Positions 51,428 through 61,043 of a stretch of 64,000 nucleotides of DNA are shown here, one piece after another. Origin of the DNA: Bacillus sp. FSL H8-0547 (lineage in GTDB: Bacteria; Bacillota; Bacilli; Bacillales; Bacillaceae); NCBI GenBank assembly GCA_038002745.1, contig JBBODD010000001.1, forward strand, positions 2,046,001 to 2,110,000, read 5' to 3'. The notes below the pieces were generated by a model. It worked only from the letters and a program-made list of their open reading frames with translations. It searched no databases and had not been told where the DNA came from. How positions within the stretch are numbered: the stretch's first letter is position 1; each line of letters opens with the position of its first letter. The translations under genes and the position numbers were made by a program.

Positions 51428-53248
51428 ATGACCTACAAAAAAAGAATTGCCATGCTGATTGCCATTGATTCCGTCATTGTCCTGACAGCCATCTATTTAG
51501 GGTACTTTATTCTGCATCCATATTTAAACATCTTCACCATGCCCATTTTATTTTTTAGCTCCATTACACTATTAATCAGCCATCATATCTTTGCTCATTT
51601 CTACCACCTATATAAAAAAGCATGGCAGTATGCAAGCGTCGGTGAGTTAGTAGGTATTGTGAAAGCCGTATCTTTATCAATTGTACTTGCAGCAGTTGCA
51701 CAATCACTGGTATTTGGCCACATCTATGTACGTGTATATTTCATCACCTGGATGCTCCATGTTCTCCTAATAGGAGGATCTAGATTTTCATGGAGAATGG
51801 TAAGACACCGGTTAATCGGAAAAGCAATTAATAAAAAGAGAACCCTTATTATTGGCGCAGGTGCAGCGGGTACGATGATTGCCCGTCAATTATTAAACAA
51901 TACGGATAACGACCTATATCCTATTGCCTTTGCAGACGATGATCCTAAAAAGCTGAACCTTCACATTATGGGCATTCCAGTAGAAGGCAAGACAGAAAAT
52001 ATCACAACAATTGTTGAAAAATATAAGATTGAGAACATCGTCATTGCAATCCCATCTCTAAATAAAAAAGGGTTAAAAGGAATTTTTGAAGAGTGCGGCA
52101 AAACAAATGCTAAAACTCAAATCATTCCTAAAATTGAGGATTTAATGACTGGGAAAGTTTCTGTTAATGAATTCAGGGACGTGAAAGTTGAGGATCTGCT
52201 TGGACGGGAGCCAGTAGAGCTTGATATTCAGTCAATTTCAAAGAAAATAACAGGAAACACAGTATTAGTTACAGGTGCCGGCGGATCGATAGGCTCTGAA
52301 ATTTGCAGACAGGTAAGTAAATTCAAACCTAAAAAACTATTGCTACTCGGTCATGGTGAAAATTCTATCTATTCAATTGATATGGAACTTCGGAATATGT
52401 ATCAGAACGAATTTGAAATTGTTCCAGTCATAGCAGATATACAAGATCGTTTCAGAATCTTTGAAATCATGGAAAATCACAAGCCGAATGTTGTTTATCA
52501 CGCAGCGGCCCATAAGCATGTTCCTTTAATGGAATATAATCCTAAAGAGGCTGTTAAAAACAACGTGATTGGTACAAAAAATGTTGCCGAAGCCGCTGAT
52601 ACTTTCGGAGTGAATACATTTGTATTAGTTTCATCTGATAAAGCCGTAAACCCAACAAACGTTATGGGTTCCACAAAGAGAATAGCGGAAATGGTCATTC
52701 AGAAACTAGATAAGGAAAGTCAAACAAACTTCGTTGCTGTCCGATTCGGGAATGTACTAGGAAGCCGCGGAAGCGTAATCCCTTTGTTTAAGAAACAGAT
52801 ACAGGCTGGCGGACCGGTTACGGTAACGCATCCTGATATGACCAGATATTTCATGACCATCCCTGAAGCTTCAAGACTTGTAATGCAAGCTGGAGCACTT
52901 GCACGCGGCGGTGAGATATTCGTTCTTGACATGGGAGAGCCAGTTAAGATTGTTGATTTGGCAAAGAATTTGATTCGCTTGTCTGGTTATTCAGAGGAGG
53001 AAATTGGGTTGAAATTCTCTGGAATTCGACCTGGAGAAAAAATGTATGAGGAACTTCTTGGGGAAAATGAAGTTCATGGTAAAGCTGTTTTTCCTAAGAT
53101 TTTTATTGGGAAAACAGTAGAGTTCGAGTATGGAAGAGTTTCAAACTTGATTGAAAATCATGCAGATTTTAAAGCAGAGTATTTAGCCAATTATGTATTG
53201 GAGTTAGCGAATAAGAAAGAAAGACATTTAGTTAATAACATAAATTAA
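51428..53248 (+). CDS. UDP-GlcNAc 4,6-dehydratase, membrane type (CapD/PglF/EpsC-like)
   Basis: 606 residues. Four N-terminal membrane helices (about residues 8-110), then a first Rossmann domain (IIGAGAAGTMIARQLL) and the catalytic SDR domain (VTGAGGSIGSEICRQ, VSSDKAVNPTNVMGSTKR, FGNVLGSRGSVIPLFKKQI). The SDK in place of the usual Tyr triad is typical of PglF/CapD. It would convert UDP-GlcNAc to the 4-keto-6-deoxy sugar, the first step to UDP-N,N'-diacetylbacillosamine; the next steps are encoded downstream. GAAAGGAAGGG precedes the ATG. Confidence 0.9.
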   Translation: MTYKKRIAMLIAIDSVIVLTAIYLGYFILHPYLNIFTMPILFFSSITLLISHHIFAHFYHLYKKAWQYASVGELVGIVKAVSLSIVLAAVAQSLVFGHIYVRVYFITWMLHVLLIGGSRFSWRMVRHRLIGKAINKKRTLIIGAGAAGTMIARQLLNNTDNDLYPIAFADDDPKKLNLHIMGIPVEGKTENITTIVEKYKIENIVIAIPSLNKKGLKGIFEECGKTNAKTQIIPKIEDLMTGKVSVNEFRDVKVEDLLGREPVELDIQSISKKITGNTVLVTGAGGSIGSEICRQVSKFKPKKLLLLGHGENSIYSIDMELRNMYQNEFEIVPVIADIQDRFRIFEIMENHKPNVVYHAAAHKHVPLMEYNPKEAVKNNVIGTKNVAEAADTFGVNTFVLVSSDKAVNPTNVMGSTKRIAEMVIQKLDKESQTNFVAVRFGNVLGSRGSVIPLFKKQIQAGGPVTVTHPDMTRYFMTIPEASRLVMQAGALARGGEIFVLDMGEPVKIVDLAKNLIRLSGYSEEEIGLKFSGIRPGEKMYEELLGENEVHGKAVFPKIFIGKTVEFEYGRVSNLIENHADFKAEYLANYVLELANKKERHLVNNIN

Positions 53249-53355
53249 TGATTGGAAGCTATGCACAAGCTAACGTAAAAATTAAATACTAATGCTGGAC
53301 TTGTTATCAAGCTTTTATATCCAGCGGTAAAAGTAGGACTTTATTGAGAATGCAC

Positions 53356-53394
53356 TTAATATAGGGAATGATAATTATTCAATCCCTATATTAA
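53356..53394 (+). other. Perfect 12-bp hairpin without a T run, in the 262-base gap after the dehydratase gene
   Basis: TTAATATAGGGA / TCCCTATATTAA with a 15-base AT-rich loop, flanked by TGCA on both sides. No T run follows. The rest of the gap is AT-rich without a gene. An EAR-type antitermination RNA of eps operons would be expected in such a place but I could not confirm its fold. Confidence 0.55.
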
Positions 53395-53510
53395 TGCAAA
53401 TTTAGTGGCCTATTAGTTCATTGGATAATATATGAAACTTCAATTAAGTAATAAACTACTAAAAAATTTAGTGCATTTAATTACATCCACAACAGGAGGA
53501 AGACTTAAAA

Positions 53511-54626
53511 ATGGGAAATAGAATATTCCTCTCATCACCACATATGAGTGATGAAGGGTTTGAAATGCAATATGTGCAGGAAGCTTTTGATACAAATTGG
53601 ATTGCCCCCCTAGGCGAGAACGTAAATGGATTTGAAAAAGAACTAGCTGAAAAGGTTGGCTCAAAAGCGGCTGCAGCCCTTTCTTCAGGCACAGCTGCTA
53701 TTCATTTAGCTCTTAAAGCAGCGGGAGTTGGAGAAGGAGATATTGTATTCTGTCCAACGCTTACGTTTTCTGCTACTGCAAATCCAATCATCTATCAACA
53801 TGCAACTCCGGTTTTTATAGATAGCGATTATGCAACTTGGAATATATGCCCTGCAGCTTTGGAGAAGGCTTTTATAGAATATCCAAATGTAAAAGCAGTA
53901 ATTGTCGTTCACCTTTATGGTCTCTCAGCAGATATGGACAAGATTATGGAAATCTGCCGAAGACACAATGTCGCCGTTATTGAAGATGCTGCTGAGTCTT
54001 TGGGGACTTACTATAAGGGTAAGCATACAGGTACTTTTGGTGATTATGGTATTTTCTCATTTAATGGAAATAAGATTATCACAACTTCTGGCGGGGGGAT
54101 GCTTGTTTCAAATAATGAAGAGAGAATTGTTAAGGCGAGATTTTGGGCAACACAGTCCCGAGATCAAGCTAGACATTATCAGCATAGTGAATTAGGTTTC
54201 AATTATCGTATGAGCAATGTTGCTGCAGGGATTGGGAGAGGGCAGCTAAAGGTGTTAGATCAAAGAGTTTCTAAAAAGAACTATATTTTTGAGTTTTACA
54301 AAAGAGAACTTGGAGGGCTTGAAGGTGTTGAGTTTATGCCTAGCAATGAATGGGATGAACCGAATTTTTGGTTAAGCTCAATGGTGTTGACTGGTGAAGT
54401 AAGACCTTTTGATATATTTGATGCATTGGAAACTGAGAATATAGAGTCAAGACCAGTTTGGAAACCGATGCATATGCAGCCATTCTTTGAAAAGTATGAT
54501 TTTATAGGAGAAGGTGTATCGGAGAAATTGTTTGAGAATGGTGTTTGTCTGCCATCTGATACGAAAATGACGAATGAGGATTTAGAAAGAGTTATAAAGA
54601 CTATTAAGGGGTTGTGGTTGAAATAA
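53511..54626 (+). CDS. PLP-dependent aminotransferase (DegT/PglE/EpsN-like)
   Basis: 371-residue aminotransferase. The PLP lysine is Lys188 in FSFNGNKIITTSGGG; VIVVHLYGLSADMD and IEDAAESLGTYYKGKHTGTFGD are typical of sugar aminotransferases of the DegT/DnrJ/EryC1 family. Between dehydratase and acetyltransferase genes it fits the C4 amination of the 4-keto sugar in bacillosamine synthesis. GGAGGAAG precedes the ATG. Confidence 0.9.
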   Translation: MGNRIFLSSPHMSDEGFEMQYVQEAFDTNWIAPLGENVNGFEKELAEKVGSKAAAALSSGTAAIHLALKAAGVGEGDIVFCPTLTFSATANPIIYQHATPVFIDSDYATWNICPAALEKAFIEYPNVKAVIVVHLYGLSADMDKIMEICRRHNVAVIEDAAESLGTYYKGKHTGTFGDYGIFSFNGNKIITTSGGGMLVSNNEERIVKARFWATQSRDQARHYQHSELGFNYRMSNVAAGIGRGQLKVLDQRVSKKNYIFEFYKRELGGLEGVEFMPSNEWDEPNFWLSSMVLTGEVRPFDIFDALETENIESRPVWKPMHMQPFFEKYDFIGEGVSEKLFENGVCLPSDTKMTNEDLERVIKTIKGLWLK

Positions 54627-55270
54627 TGGGGACTTCTAGAGAGGGTATTTATAGAAGGTTTGTAAAAAGACCAATGGATTTCATCCTTTCTTTAATTGCA
54701 CTTATTGTTCTTAGTCCAGTATTACTAATTGTTGCTTTGCTAGTAAGAACGAAGTTAGGTAGTCCGGTATTATTTAAGCAAAAACGACCTGGATTAAATG
54801 AAGAGATTTTCATGATGTATAAGTTCAGGACTATGACGGACGCGAGAGACGAAAACGGTAATCTGCTTCCAGATCATGTCAGGTTAACGAAATTTGGCAG
54901 GTTATTACGTTCTACATCTCTTGATGAATTACCAGAACTCATTAATATCTTGAAGGGTGATATGTCCATTATAGGTCCTAGACCATTATTGGTGCAGTAT
55001 TTACAGCTGTATACCGACCACCAGAAAAGACGTCACGAAGTCAGGCCAGGGCTATCTGGTTTAGCTCAGGTCAATGGAAGAAATGCGATTAGCTGGGAAG
55101 ATAAGTTTAATCTCGATGTTGAATATGTGGAAAATGTAAGGTTTATTGAAGATTGGAAGATCATCTTTTTAACCGTTAAAAAGGTTTTTGTTAGAGAAGG
55201 TATTAATTCAGGTACTGCTGCTACGATCGAACCTTTCAAAGGATCCCAAGAGGAAACAATTAAAATATGA
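54626..55270 (+). CDS. Initiating sugar-phosphate transferase (PglC/EpsL-like)
   Basis: 214-residue membrane-bound phosphoglycosyl transferase. One N-terminal hydrophobic segment (LSLIALIVLSPVLLIVALLV), then KQKRPGLNEEIFMMYKFRTM, TSLDELPELINILKGDMSIIGPRPLL and RPGLSGLAQVNGRN. It would move the first sugar phosphate, probably diacetylbacillosamine, from UDP to undecaprenyl phosphate. The ATG overlaps the stop of the aminotransferase gene; a GTG at 54614 is an alternative. Confidence 0.92.
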   Translation: MGTSREGIYRRFVKRPMDFILSLIALIVLSPVLLIVALLVRTKLGSPVLFKQKRPGLNEEIFMMYKFRTMTDARDENGNLLPDHVRLTKFGRLLRSTSLDELPELINILKGDMSIIGPRPLLVQYLQLYTDHQKRRHEVRPGLSGLAQVNGRNAISWEDKFNLDVEYVENVRFIEDWKIIFLTVKKVFVREGINSGTAATIEPFKGSQEETIKI

Positions 55271-55884
55271 AGAACAAACTTTTAATAATAGGTGCTAGCG
55301 GCCATGGAAAAGTTGTTGCGGACATCGCATTGAAAATGAATAAATGGCATACCATTGCTTTTTTAGATGATGACGAAAGTATCACTTCATCAATGGGGTT
55401 AGAAGTCATTGGTTCTTCAGATGAGGTAGTTGCACATAAAAGAGAATGGGATGTTTTTGTTGGTATTGGCAACAATGCTACAAGACAAAGAATTCATAAA
55501 ATGCTGGAGGATGCTGGGGCTAGTATTCCAGTATTAGTTCATCCGAATGCAGTTATAGGATCACATATAAGACTGGGTCTTGGAACAGTTGTTATGGCTG
55601 GGGCAATAATTAATTGCTGTAGCAATATAGCCAAAGGCTGCATTATTAATACTGGCTCTACAATTGACCATGATAACTGTATTGAAGATTTTGTTCATAT
55701 ATCCCCTGGAGTTCATTTAGCAGGATCGGTCAAAATTGGACAAGGGACCTGGATAGGGATAGGAAGTGCAGTCAGTAATAATATAACCATCACTGGAGGA
55801 TGTAAAGTAGGTGCTGGGGCTGTTGTGGTTAAGGATATAACTGAACCTGGAGTTTATATTGGTGTTCCAGTTAGGAGAGTATAG
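55267..55884 (+). CDS. Acetyltransferase (NeuD/PglD/EpsM-like)
   Basis: 205 residues: an N-terminal nucleotide-sugar-binding part (LLIIGASGHGKVVADIALK) and a left-handed beta-helix of hexapeptide repeats (about 85-200) with His in STIDHDNCIED used as base in PglD. It would N-acetylate the UDP-4-amino sugar, ending the UDP-diacetylbacillosamine route. Overlaps the previous gene by four bases (ATGA). Confidence 0.9.
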   Translation: MKNKLLIIGASGHGKVVADIALKMNKWHTIAFLDDDESITSSMGLEVIGSSDEVVAHKREWDVFVGIGNNATRQRIHKMLEDAGASIPVLVHPNAVIGSHIRLGLGTVVMAGAIINCCSNIAKGCIINTGSTIDHDNCIEDFVHISPGVHLAGSVKIGQGTWIGIGSAVSNNITITGGCKVGAGAVVVKDITEPGVYIGVPVRRV

Positions 55885-55887
55885 GCT

Positions 55888-57015
55888 GTGAAAATACTTG
55901 TATTAGCTAATTTTGGCATGGGATTATATAACTTTAGGAAAGAGTTATTAGAGGAACTAATTAAACAAGACAATCAAGTTTACATTTCTTTACCTCATGA
56001 TGATTACGTTCCTAGGTTAGAAAAAATAGGCTGTCAGTTTATAGATACTCATCTAGAAAGAAGAGGAACAAATCCATTTAGAGATTTTAAGCTGTTACTT
56101 GACTATATCGGAATAATAAAGCGAATTAAACCAGATGTCGTTTTAACATACACGATTAAACCTAATATTTATGGTGGAATAGCATGTGCGATAACCAAAA
56201 CTCCGTTTATTACGAATATAACAGGTCTTGGCACAGCTGTTGAAAATAAAGGGTTTATTCAAAAAATTACTCTAATGCTCTATAAGATAGGTTTAAGGAA
56301 AGCTTCTTGTGTTTTTTTTCAAAATAAAACTAATCGCATGTTTTTTGAAGACAATAAAATTGTAAGTAGTAAGACAAGGTTAATTCCAGGATCAGGGGTA
56401 AATATACAACAGCATAAATACGAATCATACCCTCTGAATGATGAAAAAATAAGATTCCTTTTTATTGGTCGAATTATGAAATCAAAAGGAATAGAAGAAT
56501 TACTGGAAGCTTCTAAGTTAGTGAAAGCGAAATATCCAAATGTCCAATTTGATTTGATTGGTGGAATAGAAGAAAATTACATTGAACAAATAGATAAATT
56601 AGAGAGCCTGGATATTATCAAATATCATGGACAGCAAGATGATGTCCATTCATTTATAAAAAATTCCCATGCTACAATACTCCCTTCTTATCATGAAGGT
56701 TTAGCTAATGTTCTTCTTGAATCGGCGTCATCAGGAAGGCCAGTTTTGTCTTCAAAAGTTCCTGGTTGTGTAGAAACTTTTGAAGAAGGTTTGTCGGGTT
56801 ATGGTTTTGAGTCTAAGAACGTCGAAAGCCTCGTGAATGCCATTATAAACTTTATAAACTTACCTTACGATCAAAAAAAAGAAATGGGAGTATCTGGTCG
56901 AAGAAAAATGAAAAATGAATTTAATAGGAATATAGTTATTAATGCTTACCTGCAAGAAATAAATAAGATTATGATTAAGGAGAACAATAATGAATTTATA
57001 CGAGAAGTTAGTTAA
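55888..57015 (+). CDS. Glycosyltransferase family 4 (PglA/EpsD-like)
   Basis: 375-residue GT-B enzyme. The start [43 protein letters not shown] and the donor-site segment [20 protein letters not shown] resemble PglA/EpsD-type transferases that add the second sugar to bacillosamine-PP-undecaprenol. GTG start. It overlaps the next gene by 26 bases. This and later genes are more AT-rich than the dehydratase gene. Confidence 0.88.
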   Translation: MKILVLANFGMGLYNFRKELLEELIKQDNQVYISLPHDDYVPRLEKIGCQFIDTHLERRGTNPFRDFKLLLDYIGIIKRIKPDVVLTYTIKPNIYGGIACAITKTPFITNITGLGTAVENKGFIQKITLMLYKIGLRKASCVFFQNKTNRMFFEDNKIVSSKTRLIPGSGVNIQQHKYESYPLNDEKIRFLFIGRIMKSKGIEELLEASKLVKAKYPNVQFDLIGGIEENYIEQIDKLESLDIIKYHGQQDDVHSFIKNSHATILPSYHEGLANVLLESASSGRPVLSSKVPGCVETFEEGLSGYGFESKNVESLVNAIINFINLPYDQKKEMGVSGRRKMKNEFNRNIVINAYLQEINKIMIKENNNEFIREVS

Positions 57016-58375
57016 TAAAGAAGAGAAGATCTCTTTAGTTGGATTAGGTTATGTTGGAATGCCGATAGCTGTGGCATTTGCTAAGAAAGTTAATGTAATC
57101 GGTTTTGATGTTAATGAACCCAAAATTGAATTATATAAAAAAGGTATAGACCCAACTAAAGAAGTAGGAAATGAAGTTATTAAGAACACAACTGTTGAGT
57201 TTACATCAGACGAAGCAAGACTTAGAGAAGTGAAATTTCATATTGTAGCCGTGCCTACGCCAGTAAAAGATGACCATACTCCTGATTTAACTCCTGTTGA
57301 ATCCGCAAGCCGAACTCTTGGCAGAAATTTAACAAAAGGAGCAATAGTTGTTTTTGAATCTACAGTATATCCAGGGGTTACCGAGGATATTTGTGTACCA
57401 ATATTAGAAAAAGAGTCTGGATTAAAATGCGGTATTGACTTTAAAGTTGGCTATTCTCCTGAAAGAATTAATCCCGGAGACAAAATTCATAGACTTGAAA
57501 CAATTGTTAAAGTTGTAGCAGGTCAAGATGAAGAAACGTTAGACATTATTGCAAAAGTCTATGAATTAGTTGTTGAAGCAGGTGTACATAAAGCAGCAAG
57601 TATTAAAGTTGCTGAAGCAGCAAAGGTTATTGAGAACTCCCAACGTGATATCAACATTGCTTTTATGAATGAACTGTCTATCATATTTAATAAAATGGGA
57701 ATTGATACAAAAGCAGTACTTGAAGCAGCAGGAACTAAATGGAATTTCCTCAATTTTTCCCCGGGCTTAGTTGGAGGTCACTGTATTGGGGTTGATCCAT
57801 ACTACTTAACTTACAAAGCAGAGCAAATGGGGTATCATTCCCAGATTATCCTTTCAGGTAGAAAAATAAATGATGATATGGGTAAATATGTTGCTGAAAG
57901 TACAGTTAAGAAGATGATTAAAGCAAACAAGCAAGTAAACGGAGCGAAGGTAGCTATTTTTGGCGTTACATTTAAAGAAAACTGTCCAGATGTTCGAAAT
58001 ACAAAAGTGATAGACGTAATCAATGAACTGGAGGAATATGGTGTAGATGTCAAAGTTGTAGACCCTCAGGCAGATAAGGAAGATTTATGGCATGAATATA
58101 AAATCAACCTTTCTGAAGTAGAAGATATAAATGAGATGGATGCTGTAATCTTCGCTGTTCCACATGATGAATTTAAAGTTATCAAATTAGAAGATGTAAA
58201 AGAGATGTTTGGACGAAGTGAGTCTTTGATTTCAGAAGCTATGAAAGAAGTAGCAGCAACATCAGAGTTAGGTATAAGTATTCCTAAAGAAAAAGAATGT
58301 GTACTAATCGATCTTAAAGGGTTATTTAATAGAGAAGAAGCTGCAGCTAATGGATTTGCATATTGGAGGCTATAA
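56990..58375 (+). CDS. UDP-N-acetyl-hexosamine 6-dehydrogenase (TviB/WbpA-like)
   Basis: 461 residues. NAD-binding start [18 protein letters not shown], catalytic Cys265 in [15 protein letters not shown] and [16 protein letters not shown]. It oxidises C6 of a UDP-GlcNAc/GalNAc to a uronic acid. It matches the TviB branch, which is paired with an epimerase like the next gene. AAGGAG precedes the ATG. Proteins of this class are tyrosine-phosphorylated by BY-kinases in B. subtilis. Confidence 0.9.
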   Translation: MNLYEKLVNKEEKISLVGLGYVGMPIAVAFAKKVNVIGFDVNEPKIELYKKGIDPTKEVGNEVIKNTTVEFTSDEARLREVKFHIVAVPTPVKDDHTPDLTPVESASRTLGRNLTKGAIVVFESTVYPGVTEDICVPILEKESGLKCGIDFKVGYSPERINPGDKIHRLETIVKVVAGQDEETLDIIAKVYELVVEAGVHKAASIKVAEAAKVIENSQRDINIAFMNELSIIFNKMGIDTKAVLEAAGTKWNFLNFSPGLVGGHCIGVDPYYLTYKAEQMGYHSQIILSGRKINDDMGKYVAESTVKKMIKANKQVNGAKVAIFGVTFKENCPDVRNTKVIDVINELEEYGVDVKVVDPQADKEDLWHEYKINLSEVEDINEMDAVIFAVPHDEFKVIKLEDVKEMFGRSESLISEAMKEVAATSELGISIPKEKECVLIDLKGLFNREEAAANGFAYWRL

Positions 58376-58377
58376 AA

Positions 58378-59355
58378 ATGGGTTATGAAAATATAAAGTT
58401 CCCTGAGGGGAGTACATTTTTAGTCACTGGATCTGCAGGATTTATTGGATCTAATTTAGTAGAAGCCATTCTTAATCTGGGGTACAAAGTCAGAGGGCTT
58501 GATAATCTTTCAACTGGAAAAAAAGAAAATGTAGAAGAGTTTATAAACAATCCAAATTACGAATTTATCGAAGGAGATATTCGTGATTTGGATACCTGTA
58601 TGAAAGCTTGTGAAGGAATCGATTTCGTGCTAAATCAAGCTGCATGGGGAAGTGTTCCAAGAAGCATTGAAATGCCTTTGTTTTATGAAGAGGTTAATAT
58701 TAAAGGAACTTTAAATATGATGGAAGCAGCAAGACAAACTGGAGTAAAGAAATTTGTTTATGCTTCTAGTTCATCAGTGTATGGTGATGAGCCAAATCTT
58801 CCAAAACAAGAGGGAAGAGAGGGAAATGTTTTGTCACCTTATGCACTTACGAAAAAGGTAGATGAGGAATATGGAAAACTCTATACAAAATTGTATGGCT
58901 TAGATACTTATGGTATGCGATACTTTAATGTTTTTGGGCGGAGACAAAATCCAGAGGGAGCTTATGCAGCTGTCATTCCGAAATTCATTAAACAATTGCT
59001 AAATAATGAAGCTCCTACAATAAACGGGGATGGAAAACAAAGCCGGGACTTTACATATATTGATAATGTAATTGAAGCTAATTTGAAAGCTTGTGTTGCA
59101 TCGCATGAAGCAGCAGGACAGGCTTATAATATTGCGTGTGGCGGTAGAGAGTATTTGATTGATATTTATGTCCATTTGTTAAATGCGTTAGGAAAAGATA
59201 TTCAGCCAATATTTGGACCTGAACGTAAAGGGGATATTAAGCATAGTAATGCTGATATAAGCAAAGCAAAAAAATATTTAGGTTTCAACCCTCAATGGAA
59301 TTTTGACAAAGGTATTCAGGCTGCTATTGAGTGGTATAAGTCAAATTTAGGGTGA
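58378..59355 (+). CDS. UDP-N-acetylglucosamine 4-epimerase (TviC/WbpP-like)
   Basis: 325-residue extended SDR enzyme. TFLVTGSAGFIGSNLVEAIL (NAD site), the catalytic SSSVYGDEP and YALTK (Tyr-x-x-x-Lys), RYFNVFGRRQNP and RDFTYIDNVIEAN. Together with the dehydrogenase it would make UDP-GalNAcA. The ATG at 58378 follows GGAGG; the TTG at 58363 is part of that site. Confidence 0.9.
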   Translation: MGYENIKFPEGSTFLVTGSAGFIGSNLVEAILNLGYKVRGLDNLSTGKKENVEEFINNPNYEFIEGDIRDLDTCMKACEGIDFVLNQAAWGSVPRSIEMPLFYEEVNIKGTLNMMEAARQTGVKKFVYASSSSVYGDEPNLPKQEGREGNVLSPYALTKKVDEEYGKLYTKLYGLDTYGMRYFNVFGRRQNPEGAYAAVIPKFIKQLLNNEAPTINGDGKQSRDFTYIDNVIEANLKACVASHEAAGQAYNIACGGREYLIDIYVHLLNALGKDIQPIFGPERKGDIKHSNADISKAKKYLGFNPQWNFDKGIQAAIEWYKSNLG

Positions 59356-59359
59356 GAGT

Positions 59360-59929
59360 ATGGTAAGAGGTAGGGAAAAATTTAGTAGATATAAACCTAT
59401 TATTAGCAGTTTAGTGACTATATGTAATTTATTTCCGGAAGTTATAAGACAAAAACTTTTTGTGTTATTTCGTCTGACAACTGGAAATAAGGGACTTTTG
59501 ATAAGATACATATTATTAAAATCATTAGCTAAATCATGTGGAGATAATGTCTCCGTACACCCCGGAGTTTACATCTTGAATCCTCAAAAAATATCTATTG
59601 GAAATAATGTAAGTATTCATCCTATGTGTTATATAGATGCACTAGGAGAAATAAATATTGGAAATGATGTTTCAATAGCGCATGGGGTGACAATCATGTC
59701 ATCAACCCATCAGTATAGTAACTTAAAAATATCAATAAAAGATCAACCTGTTGATGCATTAAAAACTGATATTTATGAGAATGTTTGGGTAGGAGCAAAA
59801 GTGACAATTTTAGCTGGTGTGGAAGTGAATAGTGGAAGTGTTCTAGCAGCTGGAGCTGTTGTCACAAAGAACGTCGAAAGAGATACAATTGTAGGAGGAG
59901 TACCAGCAAAAAAAATAAAAAATAGATAA
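59360..59929 (+). CDS. Hexapeptide-repeat O-acetyltransferase
   Basis: 189 residues: a helical N-terminal third and a left-handed beta-helix (VHPGVYILNPQKISIGNNVSIHP, INIGNDVSIAHGVTIMSSTHQ, ILAGVEVNSGSVLAAGAVV, GGVPAKKIKNR) of the maltose/galactoside acetyltransferase class. It probably O-acetylates a sugar of the polymer. It follows the epimerase gene by four bases. Confidence 0.88.
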   Translation: MVRGREKFSRYKPIISSLVTICNLFPEVIRQKLFVLFRLTTGNKGLLIRYILLKSLAKSCGDNVSVHPGVYILNPQKISIGNNVSIHPMCYIDALGEINIGNDVSIAHGVTIMSSTHQYSNLKISIKDQPVDALKTDIYENVWVGAKVTILAGVEVNSGSVLAAGAVVTKNVERDTIVGGVPAKKIKNR

Positions 59930-59974
59930 GAGATTAAGAACTAAAAATAGCGAAAAAAGCTAAGGAGTAAGGTT

Positions 59975-60859
59975 ATGAATGATATAGTAATTTTAACCCC
60001 AACATATAACAGAGCCAATACTCTACCAAAATTATATGAGAGTTTGAAAAAGCAAGAAAATTATAATTTTAATTGGTTAATAATAGACGACGGGAGTACC
60101 GACGGTACGAGAAAATTAATTGAAGATTTCATTAACGAAAAGATAATTAATATAAATTATTATTATCAGAATAACGGTGGAAAAGCGAGAGCATTGAATA
60201 AAGGTTTTTCTAAATGTGGCATCAATACATTGATTATAGTGGTTGATAGTGATGATTATCTACTTCCCACAGCAATAAACACTTTTCTAGAATACAATAA
60301 TGAATATGAAAATAATGAAGAAGTAGGTGGGTTATTTTTTCATTATAATACACCTGATGGTAAATTATTAAACTTTAGTGGCAATGAGATTACCAAAGAT
60401 GAAATTTTAACTCGCTATGATTACAATGAAAAATACAAACAAAATGATGGATGTGTATGTTATTTTGGAAAAGCCATAGATAAATATAGATATCCTGAAT
60501 TTGATGGGGAAAAATATGTAGGACCAACAGTCATTCAAATGGAGATGTCAGACAAGTATAAATTTGTATTCTCGCCTAAAGTGGTGGGGGTAGCAGAATA
60601 TTTGATAGGAGGATTATCAAAAAGTGGTAGAAAATTAAGACTGGAAAATCCTCAAGGGATGATTTATTATTGCAATTTAATGATCACTCCCAAAGTAAGT
60701 TTATTTAAACAACTAAAATATTCTATATCTATTTGGCCTTATGCCAAAATAGCTAATAAATCTTTTTCAGAAGTTATTAACTCAGTTAGCAATCCCATTT
60801 TTCTCGTGCTTTCATATTTTCCTGGACTAATATTATTTTATATGTGGAAAAAGAAATGA
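59975..60859 (+). CDS. Glycosyltransferase family 2
   Basis: 294-residue GT-A transferase. VILTPTYNRANTLPKLYESL, LIIDDGSTDGTRKLI and the metal-binding VVDSDDYL are typical. The C-terminus is hydrophobic (FLVLSYFPGLILFYMW), suggesting membrane attachment. AAGGAG precedes the ATG by about 11 bases. Sugar and linkage cannot be told. Confidence 0.88.
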   Translation: MNDIVILTPTYNRANTLPKLYESLKKQENYNFNWLIIDDGSTDGTRKLIEDFINEKIININYYYQNNGGKARALNKGFSKCGINTLIIVVDSDDYLLPTAINTFLEYNNEYENNEEVGGLFFHYNTPDGKLLNFSGNEITKDEILTRYDYNEKYKQNDGCVCYFGKAIDKYRYPEFDGEKYVGPTVIQMEMSDKYKFVFSPKVVGVAEYLIGGLSKSGRKLRLENPQGMIYYCNLMITPKVSLFKQLKYSISIWPYAKIANKSFSEVINSVSNPIFLVLSYFPGLILFYMWKKK

Positions 60860-61043
60860 TATTAATTATAAAAAGCTAAACTGTGTTCAGGTTATTTTTC
60901 TTATCAATTCTCAAATAAAACACTTTGCAGAATAAAAAATGTATTTTTTTGGATAAATAAAACCGTAAATTAAATGTGGATATGTCTATTTCCTGTGATT
61001 TGGAATGTATCTTGATGGTAATACTCAAAAAAGGAAGAATTAA

